Below, one piece after another: positions 47,401-60,100 of a DNA stretch of 64,000 nt. Position numbers and translations under genes: made by a program. The stretch is taken from contig CM067070.1 in the NCBI GenBank assembly GCA_033980235.1, positions 25,844,627 through 25,908,626 of the forward strand, in the 5' to 3' direction. This DNA comes from Diadema setosum. Its lineage: Eukaryota > Echinodermata > Echinoidea > Diadematoida > Diadematidae. The notes below the pieces were generated by a model, which saw only the letters and a list, made by a program, of their open reading frames with translations, was not told the origin of the DNA and made no database searches. How positions within the stretch are numbered: position 1 is the stretch's first letter; the number at the start of each line of letters is the position of its first letter.

Positions 47401-50400
47401 CCCCCGGCTAAATACTGGTTAGTGGTAAGGTTAGAGTAAAGATTAGTTTTGGGTTAGGTTTAGGGTTAGGAGTTTGGGTTAGAGGATTAGGTTCAGGATT
47501 AGGATGAGCATTAGGGCCAGGGGAAGGGTCCGGGGTAATTGCCCAGGGGGTAATTGCCCTAGACCCGACCCAGGCAAGCTTGACTGATTTCCAGCTCTAT
47601 TAATATTACAAAACAAAACATTCTTAATTTTCTTTTCTCGTGGTCTGCTTTCACGCCGTAGCATTATCTATACTTTTTTGACGCATTTTCCTCTAATATT
47701 GATATGACTTCTGCCCGACAGTTGAGAGCGCTAGAGTGACCCCTACCATCACGCGACAAGACTCGACGTCCAGTTCATGGCGGACAGTGGGTAACGCCCT
47801 GACGATTACGTGGACCCCCGACACATCCAGTTTCGACGCCAACGATCTGCTAACCACCAGCGTCCTGGCCTATCGCGAGGACGGAAGCGCCGGGCCGCGC
47901 TGGGAGACAGTCTATGTCATCTCAGATAACACCGGTTTCCAGGACGGCCAGCTGAATTTCGAGCCAACTGCACAGAGCGTGGTGACGTCAGGAAACGCGT
48001 TTGGCGTCATCAAAATGACCACTACCTCAGCAGAGTTCGTTGACCTTTCTCACGTCTTATTTGCGTAACGGGCTACTCGTGGGGATAATAGTTTATACCT
48101 GCCAGAACATAGAGAAAGAAGTCATTATACGTACAATAGCATTTAATCATCATATCGTTTGTTCACTTTACCGGTAACTATGGCAAAGATGGGAATCCAA
48201 TAACCATTTAATTCATTGACGTTTTCCTCTTTTTTTTTTTGGGGGGGGGGGAGGGAGGGGTGACAATTAACGTTATCTTATAAACATACTCAACATCATA
48301 AATTATTTACTTTTCTTTCTTTAATTGAGAGCAAAAGTCACTTTCTGCCATATAATTTAAGACGCATTGGCAGAAGTAGTCAGAGAATAACAACAAACTG
48401 ATAGGACATGGCACTTTGTGAAACTAACACTCTGTACTCTTTGTGACGAGTGGTGATGATATACATTTTTACAGCCTCTGAATTTAATGTCTCTTCTCTA
48501 TGTCTATGTAGGTTCTCTTTATTGTCCAAAGACGTCTCGTGTTCCTCAATATACAGTGCACTCCCGTTATAACGAAATGCTCGGGACCGGCAGTTTTCTT
48601 TCGTTATAACGAAATGCTCGGGACTGGCAGTTTTCTTTCGTTAAAACGGAATTTCGTTATAACGGAATTTCGTTATAACCGAACAAACAATATATAACGA
48701 AAACAAGGAAGACACGCATATATCATATTCTGTTTGTTGAATACTCGTCATGCATATGAAAGCTATGTGAACAATAAAACAAATAGTTATTAAATAACAG
48801 ATTATTGTATTACAATACCGCAAGTTCCTCTCGGAAACTGTGCGTGACACACCAAGCGAACACACAGTGATGTGACGCGTTCGCCCATGCAGAGACGCTA
48901 TATAAATGCTTGTCCTGCTACGTATTTTCGAAAGCGATCCTTTTTTCGTTATAACGGAGCACATTTCTTTTGTTTTTCTTTGTCAGTGGCTCTCGGAAAA
49001 GACTTCGTTATAACGAAAATTTCGCTATAACCGTGCTCGTTATAAACGAATTTTTTACCATAGACTTTAAAGGAGACCTCCGGATGATTTTCAGATATTT
49101 GCACTTGAACAACCATTAGTTATAGTGAGGACAGAGTTTCAGATTTTATGATAACTGGGATGAAGAATAAGAATATTTTCAAATTTTAGACCAAATTGCA
49201 ATGGACAAGGTTGATGACATGGCAGAGTCACCATAAGCATGCAGGAGTTTAGGCTCAAGGAAGGAGAACAAAAGAAGAAGGCATGCATAGATTATACACA
49301 GGTGAACCCGCAAGCAAGCGGTATTGTAATGGAATTACACTGCTACATTTCTGAAATATGTGAACCTCCTATGTCATCATCCTTGTTCAGTGTAATTTGT
49401 TTAAGGTTTTTCAAAGTATTGTTTCTCTGATCAAAAACCACAAAAAATTCCACAAATCTACACATGGAGTTGTCGATTTATGTACTACACGAAGTGAAAT
49501 TATGAAAATCGTCTTGAATGTCCCTTTAATGGCGATGATTTTGGGACCAGAATTTTTACTTCGTTACAATGAAATGTCGTTGTAACCGTGTTCGTTGTAA
49601 CGGGAGTGCACTGTACAATCATCTCTTTTAGACAAACAAACCATTGTTCAATCCTTGAAAAACCCAATATCTTTCCAATAAAGAAAAGAACATATGTACA
49701 ATTTTACACCTCTTCGTCATTTTGCAGTGTGACGCGAGTTCTCTGGAGCGACATCCACACTCTGGGCTACCTCTTGGAACAAGACTACCAAGACGACCCC
49801 GAGCTGTGGGCCGTGGAGAAATGCAACGATTGGATCACAGAAGATGACAGCAAGGGCACGTCGTTTCAAAACGTAACATTTGAACTTCAGTTTTGCCTAT
49901 GTTTTGAATTTGAGTTCAAGATTGAATTTGAGTTTGAATTTAGATCTCTTTTGGGTTTATATTTGAGTCCGAGTTTAGGTTTGGTTATGAGTTTTGAGTT
50001 TGAGCTTGAGTTTCAGGTTGAATTTGGGTCGCGTTTGGGCTTAGATTAGGGAGCTTTAGATTTTGACGCGCGGACGTTTGAGCCGACGCTTGCGCTGGAC
50101 GTTCTCCTCTCCCCGCGTCATGTGGAAAAGTAGCTTTAGATTACGCTGGGACGCAACGTATAAAAAATAAACTCGCGCCCCCATATGATCAGTGCATGAA
50201 GAAGCTCTCTACGTCGCAAACTGTGCGGACGTGAAAATAGCCCAGTACGCGTAGTAAACAACTCTGGCGACGCAAGCTGAAAATAGATTGACTTTACGCG
50301 CGCTACTGCGCACGCTCAGAACATGTTTTTTTTTTTTTCCTTTGAACGTCCGCGCGTTTAAAATCTAAAGCTCCCTATTGAGTTTTGGTTTGTGTGTGAG

Positions 50401-50447
50401 TTTGTGGGAATTTGACTTTGCCTATGGTCTTGAGTTTCAATGTGCGA

Positions 50448-50483
<36 letters not shown>

Positions 50484-53400
50484 AATGAGTTTCATACTAG
50501 GAGTTTGCATTTGAATTTTGGGTACGTATTAGATTTTGAATTCAGTTTTATTTTCAATTTTATTTCTTATGATATCATGTGTGCTAAAAATACACAAAGA
50601 ATTAACGATGTGTAGTATCTTTAAGATATTAACGACTGAACTTACTCGACCATGTTCATGACTATGACGTTGTACATTCTCTAACATTCGTGTGAACGTG
50701 GTGTCATGGCTGGCAAATTTTTGAATCCATTGAAGTGTTATGTTGAGATTCCACTGAAGAAGCGGAATATGAGAAAAGATAAACTTCGGAAGAAAGCAAT
50801 ACCATTTGTATAAAGTGGCTGTTGGTAGTGATCTTTTAACGGTTAACAGATTTAAAACAGTTTTTGAACCATGTGTGTGTGTGTGTGTGTGTGTTTCCTG
50901 TGAATAAGAAAATCAAGATTTAAATCTGTAGAGATAAAAAAATTGCGCATTTTCCTTAATATCTGCCGTACGACAGGGCCTACCAGCCTGCCCATGTGAC
51001 GTTGAACAAGGAAGGGAAGACATTGGCGCCTTCGTGGTCGACATCGACTGCTTCGAAAATGGTGAAACGTGGGACTGTGAAGGACACGGTGAAGCCCAGT
51101 ACTGCATCGTTAGCTCCTACGCCTCGTAAGTATGAACAGATTTATGAATGATCGACCATTTTTCCTAATCGAGTTCTGTTTTTAAGTCTCTTTATCGTCA
51201 ATAATCTGACAGTGATGTTGAGAACATATTTTGTTTTACAAATTTATTTATATCCTGTTCATTTCACAATCTCATTTTCTTTATTATGAAGGAGACCTCT
51301 GATGCCGCAAATTATGGGGAATCTCTAAGAAAGATTGACAGTATTGAATGTCAATGTGTTAATGTCCAATTTAATCTACGCGTCAAATTAGAATAACTCT
51401 ACAAAATAAAACTGATTTATGAGAGAAAAAAATCGAATTCAGGCAACGTCTTCCAGTGCTTTCACGTTGAAAAAGTCCTCGAGTCATACAGCCCATGAGC
51501 CATACAGCCTACGAGCTCGACACTAGGTGAAAACGGCTCACCAACTCGACACAAGGCAAATGAGACCCACGAGACCGACACTGTAGAGTATGTACATCAC
51601 GCCCCTTGACGTAATGTCGGTTTATTGTTTTCCTAGTGTCGAGCTCATGGGCTTATCTCCTTGTGTCGAGCCTATGGGCCTTGTTTTCCTAGCGTCAAAC
51701 TGGTTGACCGTATAGCTCGTGGGCCTATTTTTACTTCATGGTCCCTGTGCACTTAGTATCTAGCTCGTTGGCTGTATAGGTCGTAGACACCAGTTTTAGT
51801 TTCCTCATCTTTTCTCTGGCTCACTCTCTCTCTGGCTCTATCTCTCTTTTTTCTCTCATTAGGAATGAAGGAGCGGGAACGAACTGTTGCTACGACGAGA
51901 ACGGCCTGTTGATGTACGCCGGAAACACCAAGGATGCTGGGATGTCCGCCCGCTCGCACATCCGGGGAGCCATCCCGTACAGGCAGGCCGACCTGGTGCC
52001 CGAGTTGTCTCACTGGACGAACGACCTGATCGCGAAGGAGTTCTGCTGCGAGTGGGCCACCGAGACGCAGTGCTATGAGTACCGCACGCGAAGGCCTACC
52101 ACGGACTGTAGTGGCTACGAGCCCCCAAACATTGGTAAGAGAAATCTCTTCTATTTCTCATATGACAATGATATGTTACTATAATGATGCCTACAAAATG
52201 ACATGCTTCTCATTTTTACCAACCGTTTGATTTTGTGTAATGAGGTTTTGGTTTTTCAAATCAGGGAGGTGAGAGTCTCACCTCCCTGTTCAAATTCATG
52301 AAATTCTTCCGTCGAGATGTTTTCATTGCAACTGATGGACAAATTGCCCTACATCGACGGTTATCAGGAGGTCGTAGGTTCGAATCCTGCTCGAATATGT
52401 ACGCCCATGATTTTTTATCATGGCTACTACTAAAACATTGATCAATTCAATGCTTATTTACGTCGATAAAAGGCAATTTGTCAATCAGTTGAAAGAGGTT
52501 TTTGTTCTTACATCACAGAAACTGAGAAGTTTTGCAGTACAGTATAGACATGATAGAGATTAATATGTCTGTATGGAACACCGCAAAATAATGGAGTAGG
52601 GCCTATATAATAACGAACGATGGGGGAGGAAGGCTTTACAGATTGCAATGTCGTTCATTGTTTGTTCTCTTATTTGTTTTGTTAACGGTTTTATTTTTTA
52701 ACAGCTTTGTCATTTGGCGATCCCCACTACATTACGATGGATCGGTTCAACTACACGTTCAACGGTCTAGGCGAGTTCACCCTCCTCCGGTATGCCTCGT
52801 CCTCCACTGGGGCGTTCAGCTTCGAGCTTCAGGGTCGGCAGGTGCGATCGCAGAACGTCAGTGGTAAGAGCGAAATCGCTTCTATTGAAATACACACCAG
52901 CTATAACGAGGCTCTTCTTACAACGACGTTGGGGGTATGTCTTCTTGTGTCGCTCAACATTCAAAGTAGAATCAGGTTGAACATTCACTGATTGAGTTTG
53001 ACACGCAGAGTAAACAATAAGTGTAATGAAGTATTCTTTGCTGTCAACAATCGGTACTTGTCATGCACGTATGGAAGATGCTAATTTAACCAGGTTCTGA
53101 CTGAAGGTAATCTGTTTTGGGTGAACATGCACCATGGAATTGCTATAAATGTTCCCTGCGATACATCTTCGCTGCTAAACGTTATTCTGGTATATCACTA
53201 TATTTACTTGAGTTTAGTATGCTTGCAGAATAATGTCTCATCGAAAGAAAATCACAAATAAACAACGAAGTAAAGAAATAAAAAATCCAGAATCACAAAT
53301 CATACCCGTCTCTGAAGATATTCAAAGCGTGAACATGGTGAACGTTACGATTGTTTTGCGAAACATTTTTTCCCATCATGAGATACATCTCATCCTATAT

Positions 53401-56400
53401 CAGAAATCGTTCGCAGCAAATAAAAAAAACACCAATCTAAAATAACATGTAGACCTAATCATAATCGTCATTGATATTGAAACACACACGCACACACACA
53501 CACACACACACACAAAACTAATTCGGGTTGTCGCTGCGCTCACTTTGTGTCACCAGGCAACCCGATTGACGTCACGCAGCTTTCGGCGGTGGCCATGCAG
53601 GCGGAGGAATCGGACGTGATCTTCATGGAGGCCAACCCGAACAACGGGATGTCCATCTACCACAGACCTCCGGGCGAGACATCCACGTTCAGCAAGGTCT
53701 CCTTCTCACAGCAGACGCTCTACGACCTCAAAGGTAGCGCAGCTCTATTATGATCAGGATTTGAGTGGGACACGCCTTCCTCCCCTTAGATCTCCCTCTT
53801 TTATTTGTACCCGCATTCTTTTGTCTCCTTTCCTTCCTACTGGTTGATAACACAATAATAGTAGGCCAGAAATGTGTTGGTTGATTAAATGAGCGAGGTT
53901 TCACATGCCGACAACTTTAAGTAAAGGAGATAATCATTGTCATCAGAAAAGTTTAAGACATAGATAAACATGAAAGACAGCCCAATATGTGAATATTTGT
54001 AATAGTCCATGGGCCAAGAGGCGAAAAATTAGTTATTGGTACCATCTCAGGTGGCAATACCGTTTTGGTGTCATTTTGTTTGTTGGGCATAGATATGCTT
54101 ATCAAGCTATGATAGCATTTCCAAATGAGTAGCTTAGTCCTAATAAATGAATTTTTAACTAATTTGGTCTCGTTTTTATATCCCTATACTTCTGAATCGA
54201 GGCTAACCGCTATAGAAACAAGAGCATGGTCTTCTGTATGTCCATGGAGCTCATGGTGTGTCCACAGGTGTTCTGTTGTAAACGCGGTGCGCTTAGTATT
54301 TATTCAAGGCGGCGAAGGGAGTATCCAAAGGGTGATGCTGTCCAGAGCTAAACGCGATGTGTTTAGTCTTTATTCAAAACGGCGAAGGGAATATCCAAAT
54401 CCTATGATACAGTGTATATCCCTTTATCTAAAAAACAAACAAAAAAGCAATTCCTCGTGGATTTTGCCGTATTTTTTATTATTCATCATTTTCCGGTGAA
54501 AACGCTGAGGTGAAAACATTAATGCCACGCCAATGTAGCTTTATTTCCATCAAACAATGAACCGGTACACTACAATACGTAATAATAAATACTATTGTAA
54601 ATGAGCAGAGTGATTTTTGTTTAAAACTGATGTATTTGTTGAGAGGGTAGTATAAAAACAGTATAGATAATTCCTTTTATTAGTAACTTTAGATATGATA
54701 ACGGTACATTGCTTTGTTTTGTTGTTTTTTTTTTTGCAGTGTTTACCAGAACTAAGAACTGATATTGTTGTTAATCAGACAAACACACACACACACACAC
54801 ACAGACACGGAAACAATTGTCACACAATTAGTCCATGGGCCAAGACCCGAAAATTGGGTTACTGGTACCACCTGAGGTGGCAAGTTCTAGTTGTGCATTT
54901 TGAAATGGCATATATCTAAGGAATATTATTTTGCTATAAAAGTATAATAGTATTTCCAGAGTATTAGCTTAGACATAGATTTCAGCCATCAACCCGACCA
55001 ATGCCAAATATTTTTGACGCTCTTTGACCAAAGACAGGCAGAGTGTGACCTTTGAAAATTTCCACTGGGAATTGTTGTTGTTGTTTGTTTGTTTGTTTGT
55101 TTTTTTTGCTTTTTAGATAAAGGGATATACACTGTGTCATTAGCTTTGGATATTCCCTTCGCCGTCTTGAATAAAGACTAAGCGCTGTGGACATCATAAC
55201 CCTTGGATATTCCCTTCGCTGCCTTGAATAAAGACTAAGCGCATCCCGTTTACAACAGAACACCTGTGGACATACAGAAGACAGTGCTCTTCTTTCTGTA
55301 GCGGTTAGTTTCGATTCAGAAGTAAAGGGATATAACAGCGAAACCAAACGGGTTAAAAATTCATTTATTAGGACTAAGCTACTCATTTGGAAATGCTATC
55401 ATAGCTTGATAAGCATATCTATGCCCGACAAACAAAATGACACCAAAAAGGTTTTGCCACCTCAGATGGTACCAATATCTGGCCTGGCCCATGGACTATA
55501 AAGTATATTATGAAGACTTGTTATGATGGGAGTGTTAGAATGTTACTAGTCTTTCAGGCTGACAAACATATTATGATTATGGCCTTGTAAATGAAAATGA
55601 AAATGAATACTCTCCAAAATATGATATTTCATAAATTGAACCTGAAATGAAATTCATGTAAGTTATTCATTCATTCGATTCATGTTTGTGAAATCACAGT
55701 CTGAAAGAGGCATGCCCTTGTACAATTTGTATGTCGGGAGATATTGAACCGTTACGTCCTAGACTTGTCTTCGCTTGTTTCCCAGGCTGCTCTGTCGGTG
55801 CGACCGAATTCGAGCGAAATGTAGAGATCATCGGGGCCATTGCAATGTTCAAACTGACTGGCATCGGAATCTACGTCTCCTACAGAGAAGGCATGCTGGC
55901 CGTGAGGCCAATCCTACCATCATCGCTAAACGTAAGCAGTTACGAAACTTAAAATGCTGACTATAATATGTCATGGATTTATGCTGTCATCTCTTTTCAT
56001 TCTCTCTCTTTTTTTCCTAAGTAGCAATATCGTCTAATTATAAGCTTAGTCAATACGATTTCCAGTATTATACAGATATTGACTTATCAGAGGTGGAATA
56101 TAACATTTGAGATCCTCGCGGGAAGTTATATTTTTGTCGATGATTATTATATTTTTCCTCAGCGCGTAGCGCTGAGGAAAAATATAGTATTCCGAGACAA
56201 AAATATAACTTCCCAAGGGAAATGAAATGTTATATTCCTACCGAAGGAAAAAGTCGATATCTGTTATACAATGTATTATATGACATACAGTACTTGTACA
56301 AGAAATAAACTGCTGTATAGGCCCTAAAGCAAAACGACTCCTCCTTTTCGCAGTCATATTCATGAACGCGCGTACCGCGTGACAACAGTGCGCTGAGCCA

Positions 56401-57128
56401 CAAGTAACCTACGTAGATCTAACTCCGATGGATTTCACGTAGGCCTACCGGTAATTCGTTCTTCCGTGGAGTTACGACAGATGCAATTGTATCTTCATTG
56501 CCTGTTTATCACATAGAACAGTTGTTAATCAATCCTGCGTAGGGCCTAGTTTCGTAGCGGTAGAGCCAGATTTTGTAATGAGAGATGTAAAAATTGTAGA
56601 AGACTATACAACTGCCGCTTTTGGTCTGGGTAAAGCAAGTTTATTGACAAAACGTTTGTTTGTGGTGATGTATAAGAATGTGAACTTTCTGATAATGTAG
56701 GGCCTAATCTCTTCTGTCTGCGGTCACTGGTACAAGAGCTGTTTAGACTACGGACCTGGCCCTGGTCCAGGTCCTGCGCTAGTACAAGTAGCATAAAACT
56801 TACTCAGTTCAGGCTCTGGTAATGTAATGGGAAATCCTTTGGCTTTCCTGTCACGACTGTCTAACATTAACTGGAGTAGTAGGCTCTATAGCTTTCAGGA
56901 CAACAATTCTTTCTCTCTCACAAGCGAAGCGCAGCTGCTCATCAAAGCTGCCATACATACCAGTTTGACGAAAACGTTAACAAATCTGTTGCAATTTCGT
57001 AATTCGCGCTTGCAGTGTAGCGTGTGTATCAGTGTGATGCTATACTATACCGCTAGCGCGTTCTGTAAAGTGGTATGGTGCGTGGTCGGTCGACTGGTCA
57101 CGATTGCATTCGTAAGTGTGTGTGTGTT

Positions 57129-57159
<31 letters not shown>

Positions 57160-60100
57160 GCAAAGCGTCTCTGTGTATGTTGCGCGTATCATAACAATCA
57201 GTTTATGATTACGTCACCCCTCCAGACATAACGCCATTTGTTTAACGTAGTCGCTGTTATATTCCATGATTGTACGTAATTTACGTCATGTTATGAAATA
57301 TAACGCTTCTCATCCTTGTGACCATGGTCACGTGACAGCATTTTGACCAATTACACATTGGTATCTATAGGTCATATAATAAAAGGAGGTATTTATCAAC
57401 TTGAAAAAAAAAATCAACATCAATACAGATATTGTTCAATATGTATAGACGTAAACAGATGAATAATGGAGAGAAAGAAAAAATGATATCAAACGAAGAG
57501 AACAGAATAGATACCGATGAGAGAGATGATACATATCGAAAGACAAGAGAGAGACAGCAAAGGCAGGGAAGTGGAAGTTATTCATTCATTTCATTGAAGC
57601 GTCTGGCACAATGTGCCTGGTTGATACCGTTTGCTGACTATTGATAGTCACCTGAGGGCCAACCGCGATGGGTCATCATTAGCCCGTTTTCTTGTTTGGG
57701 TGGGTAGGAGGACCACTACATCCGGTTAGCATGGTACTGCTCTCAGCGATAAATGAATGAAATGGAACAATTTCTTTCTTTTTTTTTTTGGGGGGGGGTG
57801 TTGAAGGGGGCATATGATAAGTATAAAATGTTTTGACATCATCCGCGTATGATGTGAGCTGATCCATTTACTCCCATCGAGCCCTTTAAACAGAATACCG
57901 TATGGATTTGGGGGTTAACTAGGGGACTTACATGGACGGAAACACGAATTCGCTGAAGGGAGGGAGTGGTATTGAATAATCTATGTTCCTGTTTATCTGT
58001 GATATTAATCATTCTGTTGTTCTTCCCCTCCCCCCCCCCCCCCTCTCCCCCATCCAACTTTTCAAACAGTCCAGCTATTTACATGGACTGCTCGGCAATA
58101 TGGACGGGATCGCCGACAACGACCTGACGAGACGTGACGGCACAGTCCTTGGCGACAACCCCACCGACCAAGAGATCCACAATTTCGGCCTCACCTGTAA
58201 GTTCCCTATGTGACGTCACTTAGTCACGCAAGCAATGCAAAAATAAAAGAATTGCCCAAATTACAGAGTAAATAGAAGACGAAGAAGAAGAAGAAGAAGA
58301 ATGGAGCGAGTCGATATCCATAAGTTATGGCATTCATTATAAATAACAGACCATTTTCTTCTCAAAGTTCAAATTCATTTTCATTTCCATCAAATAAACA
58401 GAGAAAAACATATTAAACAATGTACAAAAACGTAGATTAACAAAATTCATGTGATGATGAGTAACAAAACGAAGAAAACGTAATTCTTTTTTTTTATATA
58501 AATATGCATGTATGCATGCCTAATTTTTAGGTAAGGATGGGAATGGTAATGGGAATTCCAACATGTTGGTGTTCTAGCTCTTTAACGCATGTTCTAGCTC
58601 TATTATTTACTGTTCGATTGGAAGGTTACCATGCTTACTAGCCATGCTGGTTCACATAACTTATCTCATACGGCTCACAGCCCCGAAGCCTTAATTAAGA
58701 TATTTGGTGCAGAAGGGTCTTTTCGCGCACTGTGTGTATAGGTTCCAAAAACATCAACTGAAAATGCCGATCCTAACGCACTCGGAAGAAAATACATTTG
58801 TATTACTATTGTTAAGGTGTGAGTTTTTCTTCAATTTGTCTCCTCCTACAAATGAAATTTGTACAGGATTGCAACTGCTGATCTATGATATCAACGAATA
58901 TATCGTAAAGGGGTGTAGAGGGAGACAATTATTTGAAGAAACACTCACACCTCAACCTTCATCCCTCTGCTTACTAATCGCCTGCTTTTACTATTCTTTT
59001 TAGATAAAATTTGTCTCCCCCTCCCATCCCTGAACATTTTACTTGTACTATCCAAGGGGAAATCGAGGAGGATTATCAGCTCTTTTACTACACGGGGAAC
59101 AATGAACACAGCTCCTACCAAAACAATTCCTTCGTGCCCGCGCTCGGGGTCGACCTCTACAGCTACGACGAGTGCTACGATGTCGAACAGTGTTTGTTCG
59201 ACTACACCGTATCCCTCGACCCCACCCTGGCCGATGCTACCTACCGGACGTACACGGCGTTCCAAACCAGCTACGACACTATTCAGAAAAGTGAGCAGGT
59301 GCCCTTTGTTCTACCTCATCGCGTGCAGTCGGTTTAATAAGCAAATTCCCATCACGTGATCACGAAACATTTCCGCTCGGTTGAATCCTGCGATTTGATT
59401 GGTAGCTTGTTCTTTTTAATAGCTGGACAATTCGCATACTCCATTATCCAGAGAATTGCAATAATTTTGACTACGAGGATACATTTTCGGAATCATATGT
59501 TAAGTGCCAATGACAAAATATTTTATGGACGTAAAATCACGAGCAGTAATGAAATCGTCTGTTTTCCGATTGCTATTGGTATGACTGGTAAATGGGGACA
59601 ACTTATAGTTTAAGATCTTTTTCAGTATTGCCAAGGTGACTAGATTCAAAAGATCTGGGCCCCATTTCATAAAAGATGCTTGGATAACAACTTTTGCTAG
59701 TATCACGATTTTCCGTAGCACCAGCCGTTCAGGAAGCTGGATTCTTGTTGTTTCCATGACAACAAGAGTTGCTGTTACATCATTCTTTTTTAAATGAAAT
59801 GACGCATATCTTGTAGACTCGGTAATGATATCAATATACAGTTGCTGTATATCAAAACAAGTGCGTGTTGATGCCTTTCCGGGAATAAGCCATCCCACAT
59901 TTACCTTGACGTAAAAGAAAGAGACAAAAATTGAACAAAAAAAAAGTTTTGTGAAATCATACATGAAACACGGCATTCACGGATCCTTAAACTTAAAGCT
60001 CCATTTGTTTCCCACGAAACACCTCTATTGGTCAAAACTACACAAGCTCGGTACATGAGGTGATGATGTCATCGCCACGCAGTCGTCATCGTTGTCATGT

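Larger units (their letters stand above)
48065..49727 (+). other. Intron 8 with nested MITEs
   Basis: Holds a CGTTATAACG MITE (48554-49613) interrupted by a TTAA element (49067-49529). A poly(T)/poly(G) run lies near 48230-48256. Confidence 0.75.

Noticed and set aside
49588..50049. Single long 153-codon coding frame
   Set aside because: Only 49728-49872 is exon; the tail is the TTTGAG repeat and the head is MITE and intron sequence.
52864..52936. Longer exon 12 ending at a later GTATGT
   Set aside because: It would not keep frame with exon 13; GTAAGA at 52864 does.
54125..54499. Open frame of 124 codons as a gene
   Set aside because: It lies in an arm of a foldback element and its similarity to 54982-55386 follows from the inverted DNA repeat; no domain or splice context.
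59004..59056. Earlier acceptor for exon 16 at 59003
   Set aside because: It breaks the reading frame, while AG at 59055-59056 restores the FGLTWE motif.
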